A stretch of DNA of 64,000 nt from Spirochaetales bacterium UBA6872 (lineage in GTDB: Bacteria; Spirochaetota; Spirochaetia; Sphaerochaetales; Sphaerochaetaceae), in NCBI GenBank assembly GCA_002452215.1, contig DKCO01000053.1, positions 62,001 to 126,000 of the forward strand, given 5' to 3'. Below, piece after piece: positions 16,682 through 24,720 of the stretch (position 1 is the first letter of the stretch; each line of letters begins with the position of its first letter). A model generated the notes under the pieces. That model had not been told where the DNA came from, searched no databases, and saw only the letters and a program-made list of their open reading frames with translations. The translations under genes and the position numbers were made by a program.

Positions 16682-18274
16682 TTGAATAGGATTAGTAATA
16701 ATTTTGAGAAAGAACTAAAAAATAGCGGTTTATATGATGAAGTTTCATCTCTAAATGCCTATGTTGGTGATATACACAACCACTCTGGCATAAGCTATGG
16801 GTATGGAAAGATCGAAGATGCAATCTCTTTTGCACGTGAGCAACTCGATTTCTTCTCTGTCACAGGGCATTTTGCTTGGCCAGATATGGATGAAGAGGGA
16901 AAGAACATTCCTGAAGATGTAAAGGAATACCACCGAAAAGGATTTGAGAAGCTTAGAAAAAACTGGCCTCATTATCTTGAGTGCATGAATGAAGCTGAAG
17001 ACAGCACCTTCATTCCATTCCCTTCTTATGAATTTCATAGCTTCATCTATGGTGACTACACAATACTATGCAAGAATCCAATCGAAGAGCTCCCAGCTCC
17101 TGTCGAAAAAGGACAAGCTGACATGCGACTTATAAATCTTGTAAATGCAAATGAAGATCAAAGAGAGAAATACCTTTGCACTCCTCACCATATTGGATAC
17201 AAGGAAGGCTGGAGAGGAATAAGCTGGAGCCACTACAGGGAAGAGCCATCTCCTCTTATCGAGATAATATCCATGCATGGATGCTCTGAAAGCTATGAAG
17301 CAACTCCCAAGTATCTTCATACTATGGGACCAAGATCTGAGATGAACACATACCAAGGTGGCCTCCAACTTGGAAAGCACTTTGGTGTAGTTGGTTCTAC
17401 AGATCACCACAACTCAGCGCCGGGAAGCTACGGCTTCGGTCGAACAGTGCTGTATGCAAAAGCTCTCTCGAGAGATAGCGTATGGAGCGCTCTAGTAGAC
17501 AGAGCCACCTCTGCTGCTTCTGGAGACCCAATAGAGACAGTATTGTATGTAAATGGTGTACGATCTGGCCATATAGCACCAAAGCACAATGGCAAGATCC
17601 ATGCAATTGCTTTTGTCTCAGCCTATGACAAGCTTGAGAAAGTCGAGCTTATACAAGATGGAAATGTTATTGCGGGAAAATACAACTTCCAAGCAAAAGA
17701 CGAAGATGAAAACATAGGCTTTGTCTCATTTATGTTTGGATGGGGGAAGAAGCACAAGAGCGCAAGCTGGGATGTCAACATCGATGTCAAGAATGGGAAA
17801 GTTCTCTGTGCAACACCAAGACTTAGAGGGATAGACATGGTTGACCCTTTGGATGTTCCAGAAGATAGCAATAGTGTTCTTCCCCATTTTAGCATTGATG
17901 GAAACAATATCTCTTTGCATGTAGTCACAGATGGAAATGCTACAGCCCAGACAGATAGCACCAATGGATTTGTAATCGAATTGGATGGCAATGATAAAAC
18001 AGAAATAATCGTCAAAGCAAAAATAACATGGAACAATGAAACCTTTGATCGGGAGTACAAATACAGCCTTTCCGATCTCAAGAAAGAACAAACATCAGAA
18101 TATATCGACGGCTTTGTATCTCCAGCAATTGAAATTGGAAGATTCGTACCAAAGTCAGAGACACTTGCCCATATCGATGTTGAGATCGATAGTGAGAGCC
18201 AAGGTGCAATTTACATGCGCGCTTATGAAAAACATGGTGATGCTGTATTCACATCACCTGTCTCATTTAGATAA
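16682..18274 (+). CDS. DUF3604 family protein (PHP-like metal-dependent hydrolase)
   Basis: A 530-residue cytoplasmic protein. Metal-site motifs of PHP-like hydrolases are visible: GDIHNHSGISYGYG near the N-terminus, SYEFHS, TPHHIGYK, ISMHG and GSTDHHNSAPGSYG. A beta-rich C-terminal domain (about 290-530) follows. The match to DUF3604 is by remembered pattern; the family is largely uncharacterised and a phosphoesterase or related hydrolase role is inferred. TTG is used as start, with GGATGGA 6 nt upstream; an ATG at 16673 is out of frame and stops at once. It is divergent from an anion importer, so it may process the imported compound. Confidence 0.75.
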   Translation: MNRISNNFEKELKNSGLYDEVSSLNAYVGDIHNHSGISYGYGKIEDAISFAREQLDFFSVTGHFAWPDMDEEGKNIPEDVKEYHRKGFEKLRKNWPHYLECMNEAEDSTFIPFPSYEFHSFIYGDYTILCKNPIEELPAPVEKGQADMRLINLVNANEDQREKYLCTPHHIGYKEGWRGISWSHYREEPSPLIEIISMHGCSESYEATPKYLHTMGPRSEMNTYQGGLQLGKHFGVVGSTDHHNSAPGSYGFGRTVLYAKALSRDSVWSALVDRATSAASGDPIETVLYVNGVRSGHIAPKHNGKIHAIAFVSAYDKLEKVELIQDGNVIAGKYNFQAKDEDENIGFVSFMFGWGKKHKSASWDVNIDVKNGKVLCATPRLRGIDMVDPLDVPEDSNSVLPHFSIDGNNISLHVVTDGNATAQTDSTNGFVIELDGNDKTEIIVKAKITWNNETFDREYKYSLSDLKKEQTSEYIDGFVSPAIEIGRFVPKSETLAHIDVEIDSESQGAIYMRAYEKHGDAVFTSPVSFR

Positions 18275-18289
18275 AATGCACCAGAAAAA

Positions 18290-18324
18290 AATCCATTGTT
18301 TCTTGTAGCAATGGATTGTTTTTC
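18290..18324. terminator. Bidirectional terminator between DUF3604 gene and trpS
   Basis: AATCCATTG (18290-18298) pairs with CAATGGATT (18309-18317), followed by GTTTTT on the plus strand and by an A-run upstream that serves the minus strand. Confidence 0.85.
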
Positions 18325-18327
18325 TCA

Positions 18328-19320
18328 TTATTTAAGAATCAGATGCATCTTATCTTCAAGCTTTTTCAGGTTTTCGTTGCCTATTTCATTGGCTTTCTTT
18401 GTACCTTCTGAGATTATCTCCCTAACATATTCAGGATGGTCTTCGTAAAAATGCCTCTTTTCTCTTATTGGCTCAAGTATGGCATTCATTTTCTCTAGAA
18501 GAATCTTCTTGCAAGCAACACATCCCATTTTTGCGCCTTTGCAATCAGCGCAAATTGCATCAACTCCATCTGGATTGAATGCCTTGTGATATTGGAATAC
18601 TGTGCACACATCTGGGTTTCCTGGAATCTTGACAGCAATCCTATTTGTATCTGTAACAGCGTTTCTTATCTTTTCCCAAAGCACATCTGGACCATCTGAG
18701 AGGTAGATTGCATTTCCAAGGCTCTTACCCATCTTTGTGTTGCCATCTAATCCGCCTAGCCTAGATACAACTGATAGCTTGTACTCAGGCTCAACAATGG
18801 ATGTACCATATTGCGCATTGAATTTTCTTACAATCTTTCTGGCAAACTCGATATGTGGAATCTGGTCCTCCCCTACTGGCACCAAATCAGCATTGCAAAA
18901 TGTTATATCTGCAGCCTGGGACACAGGATAGCCCAAGAATCCATATGACATCTCAGTATAACCGTAGTTTTTTGCTTCTGTCTTGATTGTTGGATTGTGG
19001 CTTAATTGGTTAACTGTCACAAACATCGAATAATACATTGTAAGCACATGGATTGAAGGAACTTGCGACTGTTGCACGAAAGTAACTTTTTCCGGATCCA
19101 ACCCCACAGCAAGATTATCCATCGTGACTTGGTAGATGGAATCATTGATCAACTCTGGATGCTCGAAATGCGTTGTCAATGCTTGCACATCAGCAACAAG
19201 GATAAACTCTTCATATTCATCTTGAAGCTCAACTCTCGATTTCAATGACCCAACATAGTGCCCAAGATGCAAATGCCCTGTAGGTCTGTCGCCTGTAAGG
19301 ATTCTCTTCTTCATAATCAT
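18328..19320 (-). CDS. trpS: Tryptophanyl-tRNA synthetase
   Basis: A class I synthetase of 330 residues that charges tRNA-Trp. The HIGH-type motif appears as HLHLGHYVG (about residue 15) and the KMSKS-type motif as KMGKSLGN. GDRPTG at the N-terminus and the FCNADLVPVGEDQIPH segment are family features. A cysteine cluster (CADCKGAKMGCVACK, about 260) is present, as in some bacterial TrpRS. The start is ATG 19320, whose ATGA overlaps the fmdB-like stop, with AAGGA 5 nt upstream; the ORF opens further upstream at 19341 inside that gene. Last gene of an ileS-led operon. Confidence 0.93.
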   Translation of the reverse strand: MIMKKRILTGDRPTGHLHLGHYVGSLKSRVELQDEYEEFILVADVQALTTHFEHPELINDSIYQVTMDNLAVGLDPEKVTFVQQSQVPSIHVLTMYYSMFVTVNQLSHNPTIKTEAKNYGYTEMSYGFLGYPVSQAADITFCNADLVPVGEDQIPHIEFARKIVRKFNAQYGTSIVEPEYKLSVVSRLGGLDGNTKMGKSLGNAIYLSDGPDVLWEKIRNAVTDTNRIAVKIPGNPDVCTVFQYHKAFNPDGVDAICADCKGAKMGCVACKKILLEKMNAILEPIREKRHFYEDHPEYVREIISEGTKKANEIGNENLKKLEDKMHLILK

Positions 19321-19529
19321 TTTTCCTTGTGGCAAGGACAACCCTCATGTGGATGATCCTTGCAATAGTAGCCAGATCCTTTATAGATCACAGCACCAAC
19401 ATCTGCTACTTCTCTGTAGGCCAAGGCGCCACAATTTGGGCATTTTGCCGGCTCATCGGATTCAGAAAAGTCTCTCAATTGATCGAACTCCTTCCCGCAG
19501 GAAGGACACTTGTATTCATATAGTGGCAT
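19317..19529 (-). CDS. FmdB-family zinc-ribbon regulatory protein
   Basis: A 70-residue protein starting MPLYEYKCPSCGKEF, the standard FmdB/CxxC zinc-ribbon opening, with a second pair CPNCG at about 31. A histidine/cysteine-rich tail (CKDHPHEGCPCH) could bind another metal. Small proteins of this family are often called transcriptional regulators but their role is not settled. Translationally linked to trpS by an ATGA overlap. Confidence 0.85.
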   Translation of the reverse strand: MPLYEYKCPSCGKEFDQLRDFSESDEPAKCPNCGALAYREVADVGAVIYKGSGYYCKDHPHEGCPCHKEK

Positions 19530-19530
19530 A

Positions 19531-20421
19531 TTACATTAAACCTTCTAATGTCTTATCTATCATCGAAAGAGCTTTTTGACGCATTTCTCCCTCGAGTTTG
19601 AATGAATCGATTGTGACAACATTGTCATCAAATGTAAAGTATTTTGAGATTGCTTTGACGTCAAGTTTCTCACCAGAACGCCGAATGCTTTGTATCAATT
19701 GATTCCTCAAGATAGTATTCATTGTCTTAGCCCCGCTTTTGTCATACATCATAAGCTTTCCATTCATCACCAAGTTGCCATCTATTTCATCAATCATGAA
19801 ATAAGAAGTGTAAATCTGTTTCAAGACAGTATCAGGCAACTCAAAGCCAAGATCTAGAAGAGTTTGTGGTGTTCTTACGAAAAAAGCTGTTGTTGATGAA
19901 GCCATCTCTTTCGCAATTTCATCCTCTATGAGCTTCACTCTCTCTGAGAATGTCTTTTCATATGCTTTTTTGTAGCTGTCTGTGGAAAAGAGAAGCAATC
20001 CAGACTTAGGTACAGCGGCCTTGATATTGCCATTTGTATAGTACTTTATTCCATCTTCCTTCTCTTTCACGAATTCCTTGGACCAGGAAAGTGCTGTATT
20101 TGTAACAAAAGATCCATAGTTGCCTTCAAAACCGCCATAGATATCATAATCAGATATCTCTAGCGGATACTTCTCTAGCGTTTTAGGCATCAAAGCAACA
20201 GAAAGCCTTTCGGCACGATCGAAGAGTGTTTTTGCATTTCCATTGCTATCAATATTTGCACCAAGCGAACTTCCCTTCAATTTCTTGACATCTGTTGTGA
20301 CAACTATCTCAGAGCTATCACCCATAGCTTGGAAATAATACTCATCTTCAAATGGCGTATGATGCACACATGAAGAAAATATGAGAGCAACAAACAGAAT
20401 AGAAAAAACACATCTTCTCAT
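19531..20421 (-). CDS. Putative lipoprotein, function unknown
   Basis: A 296-residue protein with an N-terminal signal and a lipobox-like LIFSSC (cysteine at 18), so probably anchored to a membrane. No domain recognised; the mature part is mixed alpha/beta with many lysines and acidic residues (DYDIYGGFEGNYGSFVTN). It lies 13 bp after ileS and 1 bp before the zinc-ribbon gene, inside the ileS-trpS unit, with no obvious functional link to tRNA charging. Confidence 0.7.
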   Translation of the reverse strand: MRRCVFSILFVALIFSSCVHHTPFEDEYYFQAMGDSSEIVVTTDVKKLKGSSLGANIDSNGNAKTLFDRAERLSVALMPKTLEKYPLEISDYDIYGGFEGNYGSFVTNTALSWSKEFVKEKEDGIKYYTNGNIKAAVPKSGLLLFSTDSYKKAYEKTFSERVKLIEDEIAKEMASSTTAFFVRTPQTLLDLGFELPDTVLKQIYTSYFMIDEIDGNLVMNGKLMMYDKSGAKTMNTILRNQLIQSIRRSGEKLDVKAISKYFTFDDNVVTIDSFKLEGEMRQKALSMIDKTLEGLM

Positions 20422-20434
20422 TGTCTTACATCCA

Positions 20435-23400
20435 TTACTTCGCTTTTTTCACATCAACTTTGAACTTATCATCACCGATCTCGCCTTCGCTTCCATTGTT
20501 TTCACTTATTGAAAGCTCATTGGCAAGAGTCTCTGACTTGATGTAGCTCGAGTACATCTCGACAGCTTCTTTGATAGTATCTGAGCCATCTATTGTAAGG
20601 ACAATATGATCAGAGACATCGAAGCCACTGTCTTTTCGTACTGTTTGCACGAATCTTATCAAATCTCTAGCAACACCTTCCAAGAGAAGCTCTTTAGTAA
20701 TCTCGGTATCAAAGCCAACTGTGATCTCTCCATCATTAAGAACCTTCACATGCTCTTTCTCTGTCCTTTGGATTACTAGGTCATTCTCATCGATATCAAT
20801 CTCTCCTGCCGAGTAGACGATCTTGGCTTTTTCTCCCTCCAAAAGTTTTTCGATCTTGTTGTTATCGAAATCCTGGATAATCGATGCAACTTCCTTCATG
20901 CTCTTGCCAAGCTTTGATCCCAAGACCTTGAAGTTTGCTTTTGCTGAATAGGAAACAAGGGAAGATTCATCGCTTTGTATATCGACTTGCTTGACATTCA
21001 ACTCCTCTGCAATTATTTCCTTGTTCTTTTCCAGAATAGCTCTATCAAAGCTATTTCTGTCGACAATGATATAGCTCTTCAATGGCTGTCTTATCTTGAG
21101 GTTTGATGCAGAGCGCAATGATCTACCCATCTCGATTGTCTTGACAATCAAGCGCATCTCTTTCTCAAGATTCTCATCTCTCTCTTTTGCGTTGTACACA
21201 GGATAGTCGCAAAGATGGACGGATTCTGGCATATCTGATGTTTTCAAATTCTGGTAGATTGTCTCTGTGATAAAAGGAACAATAGGACATGCAAGCTTAA
21301 CGAATGTAAGCAATACCCGATATAGAGTATCATATGCTTCCTTCTTGTCGCTATCATTCTCTGAGCGCCAGAATCTACGTCTTGATCTTCTTATATACCA
21401 GTTGTTCAAGTCATCAAGGAAAGAAACAAGAGCAGATGCTGTTTTTTGCATATCATAGGATTCATAGCCATCAGTTTCGTCTTTGACAAGCTTTTCCAAA
21501 TCAGAGATTATCCATCTATCAAGTGGATTTTTCAAATCATTAAAGTTTGTCTTGTCTGGATTGTACCCGTCGATATTCGCATATGTGATGAAGAATGAAT
21601 ATGCATTCCAAAGAGGAAGCAACAACTCCTTTATCACATCCTTCACGATGTCTTCTGAGAACTTCAAGTCATCTGCTTTGACAAGAGGAGAATTAAGAAG
21701 AGCAAACCTCAGTGCATCAGCGCCATACTTTTCTACGACAAGCATAGGGTCTGTATAGTTTCTAAGCGATTTACTCATCTTCCTTCCATCTTCAGCAAGC
21801 ACTATTCCAGAAACTATACAATGCTCGAAAGCCGGCTTGTCAAATAAAGCTGCGGAAAGAACAGTCAAAGAATAGAACCATCCTCTAGTTTGGTCCAATC
21901 CTTCATTGATGAAATCAGCAGGGAAAAGCTCCTTCTCGAATTTCTCTTTGTTCTCAAATGGATAATGTTGCTGAGCATATGGCATAGATCCTGACTCAAA
22001 CCAGCAATCAAGAATGTCTGGAACACGTCTCATTGTCCCCTTTCCATCAGGGCTTGGCCATGTAAGCTCATCAACAAAATGCTTATGCAAATCCTCAACT
22101 TTATGTCCGCACTTTTCTTCAAGCTCAGCAACAGAACCTATGACCTCTATATAATCCGAGCCATCGCATTTCCATACAGGAATTGGATTTCCCCAGAACC
22201 TGTTTCTCGAGATTGCCCACTCTCGCGCGCCCTCAAGCCACTTTCCGAAGCGACCGTACTTTATATGCTCAGGCACCCAAGTGATTTGATCATTTGCCTT
22301 AAGCATAGCTTCTTTGATCTTTGGCACATCGACAAACCAGCAACTCATCGCTCTATAGATAAGAGGCATTCCAGTCCTGTAGCAAAATGGATAAGAGTGC
22401 AAGTAGTTCTCTTTCTTTACAAGTTTCCCTTGCTCTTTGAGCATTTGGATGATTGGCTTATCGGCATCCTTTACAAACATGCCAGCAAAATCAGATACCT
22501 CTGATGTGAACTTGCACTCCTCGTCGATAGGACAAACGACAGGAACAGAAGGCAGTTTTGTCTTCATTGTGTTATAGTCATCTACGCCAAAGCCAGATGC
22601 TGTATGGACAATGCCGCAGCCATCTTCAGTTGTAACATAGTCAGCTGTAACAACCTGGAATGCTCCGACTTTCTTCAAATCAGCAAAGTATGGGAATAGA
22701 GGCTCATAGCTCTTACCAACAAGGTCGTTGCCTTTTACTCTCTCTACGACCTTCATTCCTTTGCCATCTTTGTAGTATTTGTTCAAAAGCTTCTCTGCAA
22801 GATAGTAATACTCACCACCCTCTTCATCTTGGACTTTGACATAATCGATGTCTGCTCCCACAGCAAGTGCAAGGTTTGATGGAAGAGTCCAAGGAGTAGT
22901 TGTCCATGCCAAGAAATATGTATTTTCCTCGCCATCGGCCTTGAATCTTACAGTAACAGCAGGATCTGTCACATCCTTGTATCCTCCAAGATTGACCTCC
23001 ATATTAGACAGTGGCGATGCAAGCTTTGGAGAGTATGGAAGAACATTATAGCCCTCATAGATCAAGCCTTTGTCATACAAAGTCTTAAAAGCCCACCACA
23101 CGGATTCCATGTATTTTTTATCCATAGTTCTGTAGCCATTGTCGAAATCGACCCATCTACCCATTCTTGTGATGGCCTTCTTCCACTCAGCTGTATATCT
23201 TAGAACGATTGACCTGCACTCTTCATTGAATTTTGCAACGCCATAGTTGATTATATTCGCATGCCCAGAGACACCTATCGTCTTCTCCATCTCAGACTCT
23301 ACAGGAAGCCCATGGCAATCCCACCCGAAGCGTCTTATGACTCTTTTGCCCTTCATTGATTGATAGCGCGGGATTGCGTCTTTTATCGTTCCTGGGACAA

Positions 23401-23575
23401 AATGGCCAAAATGAGGTAGGCCTGTTGCAAACGGAGGCCCGTCGTAAAATACATATTCATTATCAGCAGGACGCTGCTCTATTGATTTTTCATAAATATC
23501 CTTCTCTTGCCAAAGCTTAAGGACATCCTCTTCCATCTTTGGGAATTCGACCTTATTGTTTACAGGTTTGAACAT
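20435..23575 (-). CDS. ileS: Isoleucyl-tRNA synthetase, long eukaryote-like (type 2) form
   Basis: A 1046-residue class I synthetase. The HIGH motif is GLPHFGHFV (about 50), followed by KRVIRRFGWDCHGLPVE; the CP1 editing domain includes TTPWTLPSN; the KMSKS motif is GRKMSKSLRN (about 595). The length, the HFGHF form of HIGH and the C-terminal extension match type 2 IleRS, the eukaryote-like class found in spirochaetes and in mupirocin-resistant bacteria. AGGAG lies 6 nt before ATG. Heads a four-gene minus-strand unit. No T-box leader was seen upstream. Confidence 0.95.
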   Translation of the reverse strand: MFKPVNNKVEFPKMEEDVLKLWQEKDIYEKSIEQRPADNEYVFYDGPPFATGLPHFGHFVPGTIKDAIPRYQSMKGKRVIRRFGWDCHGLPVESEMEKTIGVSGHANIINYGVAKFNEECRSIVLRYTAEWKKAITRMGRWVDFDNGYRTMDKKYMESVWWAFKTLYDKGLIYEGYNVLPYSPKLASPLSNMEVNLGGYKDVTDPAVTVRFKADGEENTYFLAWTTTPWTLPSNLALAVGADIDYVKVQDEEGGEYYYLAEKLLNKYYKDGKGMKVVERVKGNDLVGKSYEPLFPYFADLKKVGAFQVVTADYVTTEDGCGIVHTASGFGVDDYNTMKTKLPSVPVVCPIDEECKFTSEVSDFAGMFVKDADKPIIQMLKEQGKLVKKENYLHSYPFCYRTGMPLIYRAMSCWFVDVPKIKEAMLKANDQITWVPEHIKYGRFGKWLEGAREWAISRNRFWGNPIPVWKCDGSDYIEVIGSVAELEEKCGHKVEDLHKHFVDELTWPSPDGKGTMRRVPDILDCWFESGSMPYAQQHYPFENKEKFEKELFPADFINEGLDQTRGWFYSLTVLSAALFDKPAFEHCIVSGIVLAEDGRKMSKSLRNYTDPMLVVEKYGADALRFALLNSPLVKADDLKFSEDIVKDVIKELLLPLWNAYSFFITYANIDGYNPDKTNFNDLKNPLDRWIISDLEKLVKDETDGYESYDMQKTASALVSFLDDLNNWYIRRSRRRFWRSENDSDKKEAYDTLYRVLLTFVKLACPIVPFITETIYQNLKTSDMPESVHLCDYPVYNAKERDENLEKEMRLIVKTIEMGRSLRSASNLKIRQPLKSYIIVDRNSFDRAILEKNKEIIAEELNVKQVDIQSDESSLVSYSAKANFKVLGSKLGKSMKEVASIIQDFDNNKIEKLLEGEKAKIVYSAGEIDIDENDLVIQRTEKEHVKVLNDGEITVGFDTEITKELLLEGVARDLIRFVQTVRKDSGFDVSDHIVLTIDGSDTIKEAVEMYSSYIKSETLANELSISENNGSEGEIGDDKFKVDVKKAK

Positions 23576-23661
23576 ATTATTCTCCTAGTCTTTTTGATTC
23601 TAAAGAAATAAATGATACACTTCAAGGATAGCTAGCTTTTATCCAAGTGCATTTTCATGAT

Positions 23662-24330
23662 TCAGATAGCATTGAAAACATGAGCATCATCTGAAAGCTT
23701 GGGAAAGACTACATACAAAGTTCCATTAACAGTGAAATAGTCTATTTCGCTATAGTAATCCTGGCTATCAATAAAAAGCTTGTTATCTACTGCTTTCTCG
23801 ATTTTAAAAGCAATAGGCGTTCCATCTTTATCCTCTATTACAATCTTACCATCGCCTATCTCTACTTGTCCAAATTCATCCGAATACCAAGATCCATCAA
23901 TATCGAGCGAAATACTTGGCTCATCAATAGAGATGCATCTCTTGAATGTGTACTTTTTTGTCAATGTTGGCACAAGCTCTAGAATATCCTCGCCATCGCT
24001 CGACTCCTTCATTGAAATCGAGAACACATAGAATCTATCGCCATCATTGTCATCAAGTCCTTTCAAAATCAAGCGAGTCGGACTTAAAGAGAACTTCCCA
24101 CTGTTTTCATATAGGATCTTTCCATATGATGAGATTTCTTGATAGAAGTAAGTGCCATCTTTACGGAGGGAAAGCTTTATTTCAAACCCACTGTCCTTTT
24201 GATAAAGCCAATCACCATAGACACGCTCTACATCTGTCGATGTACCAAATATATTCTGGCACGAGATCGAAAGAGCAACTGTTAGCAATACAAGCACCAA
24301 TATAAGCACTGTTTTTCCAATTTTCTTCAT
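23662..24330 (-). CDS. Putative lipoprotein, function unknown
   Basis: A 222-residue protein from MKKIGKTVLILVLVLLTVALSISC, a signal peptide ending in a lipobox-like cysteine. The start is placed at this methionine because it begins the signal peptide; an in-frame start 7 codons upstream is possible. The mature part seems to contain two similar beta-rich units (GDWLYQKDSGFEIKL... and GSWYSDEFGQVEIGDG...), reminiscent of lipocalin-like or DUF-type lipoprotein domains. No function assigned. It is its own transcription unit, upstream of ileS. Confidence 0.65.
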   Translation of the reverse strand: MKKIGKTVLILVLVLLTVALSISCQNIFGTSTDVERVYGDWLYQKDSGFEIKLSLRKDGTYFYQEISSYGKILYENSGKFSLSPTRLILKGLDDNDGDRFYVFSISMKESSDGEDILELVPTLTKKYTFKRCISIDEPSISLDIDGSWYSDEFGQVEIGDGKIVIEDKDGTPIAFKIEKAVDNKLFIDSQDYYSEIDYFTVNGTLYVVFPKLSDDAHVFNAI

Positions 24331-24720
24331 ATCTCTTGATTTTAACAACAAAGAAAGGAAATGGCTACTTTCAAAGCTTCACATAAATTATCTTCCTTAT
24401 GCCCATAGAACATCAGGAGTAAGCACGATATGCTCCTTGAAGAGTATCCTCTTCTGCTCGTTCTCCAGCTCTAATCACACAACAAAAGAAAAGAGATGGC
24501 TTTTTCAATTAAGTGCCATCTCCCAAAACTTATATCTTTATCAAGTCTTACCCACAACTATGCATGAAGCCTCGATTCTTTCGATATTTATTTTGCTCAA
24601 AGTATACTCTTCCGCATGAATAATGCTACCATTAATAACAATGCTTATAGATTGATTTCTTTGCTCATTATCCGAAAAAAAAATCTGCAAGCAAATGTGA
24701 ACTAGCACAGAGAGGTATAG
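24331..24720. other. 390-bp intergenic region before the defence island
   Basis: No convincing gene. It holds a short inverted repeat GAAGAG-TATC-CTCTTC (24439-24454), a stronger hairpin (24493-24522), and AT-rich sequence that should carry the promoter for the helicase gene. GAGAGG lies 5 nt before the ATG at 24721. The divergent lipoprotein promoter is also expected here. Confidence 0.4.
24493..24522 (-). terminator. Hairpin with T-rich tail on the minus strand
   Basis: GAGATGGC and GCCATCTC form a perfect 8-bp stem with a 14-nt loop. On the minus strand it is followed by TTTTCTTTTG, like a terminator. No minus-strand gene lies upstream of it, so it may end a small RNA or protect the island from read-through. 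Confidence 0.4.

Noticed and set aside
23576..23661. T-box or riboswitch leader before ileS
   Set aside because: Only ~86 bp, with no T-box bulge sequence or terminator hairpin; too short for a T-box.
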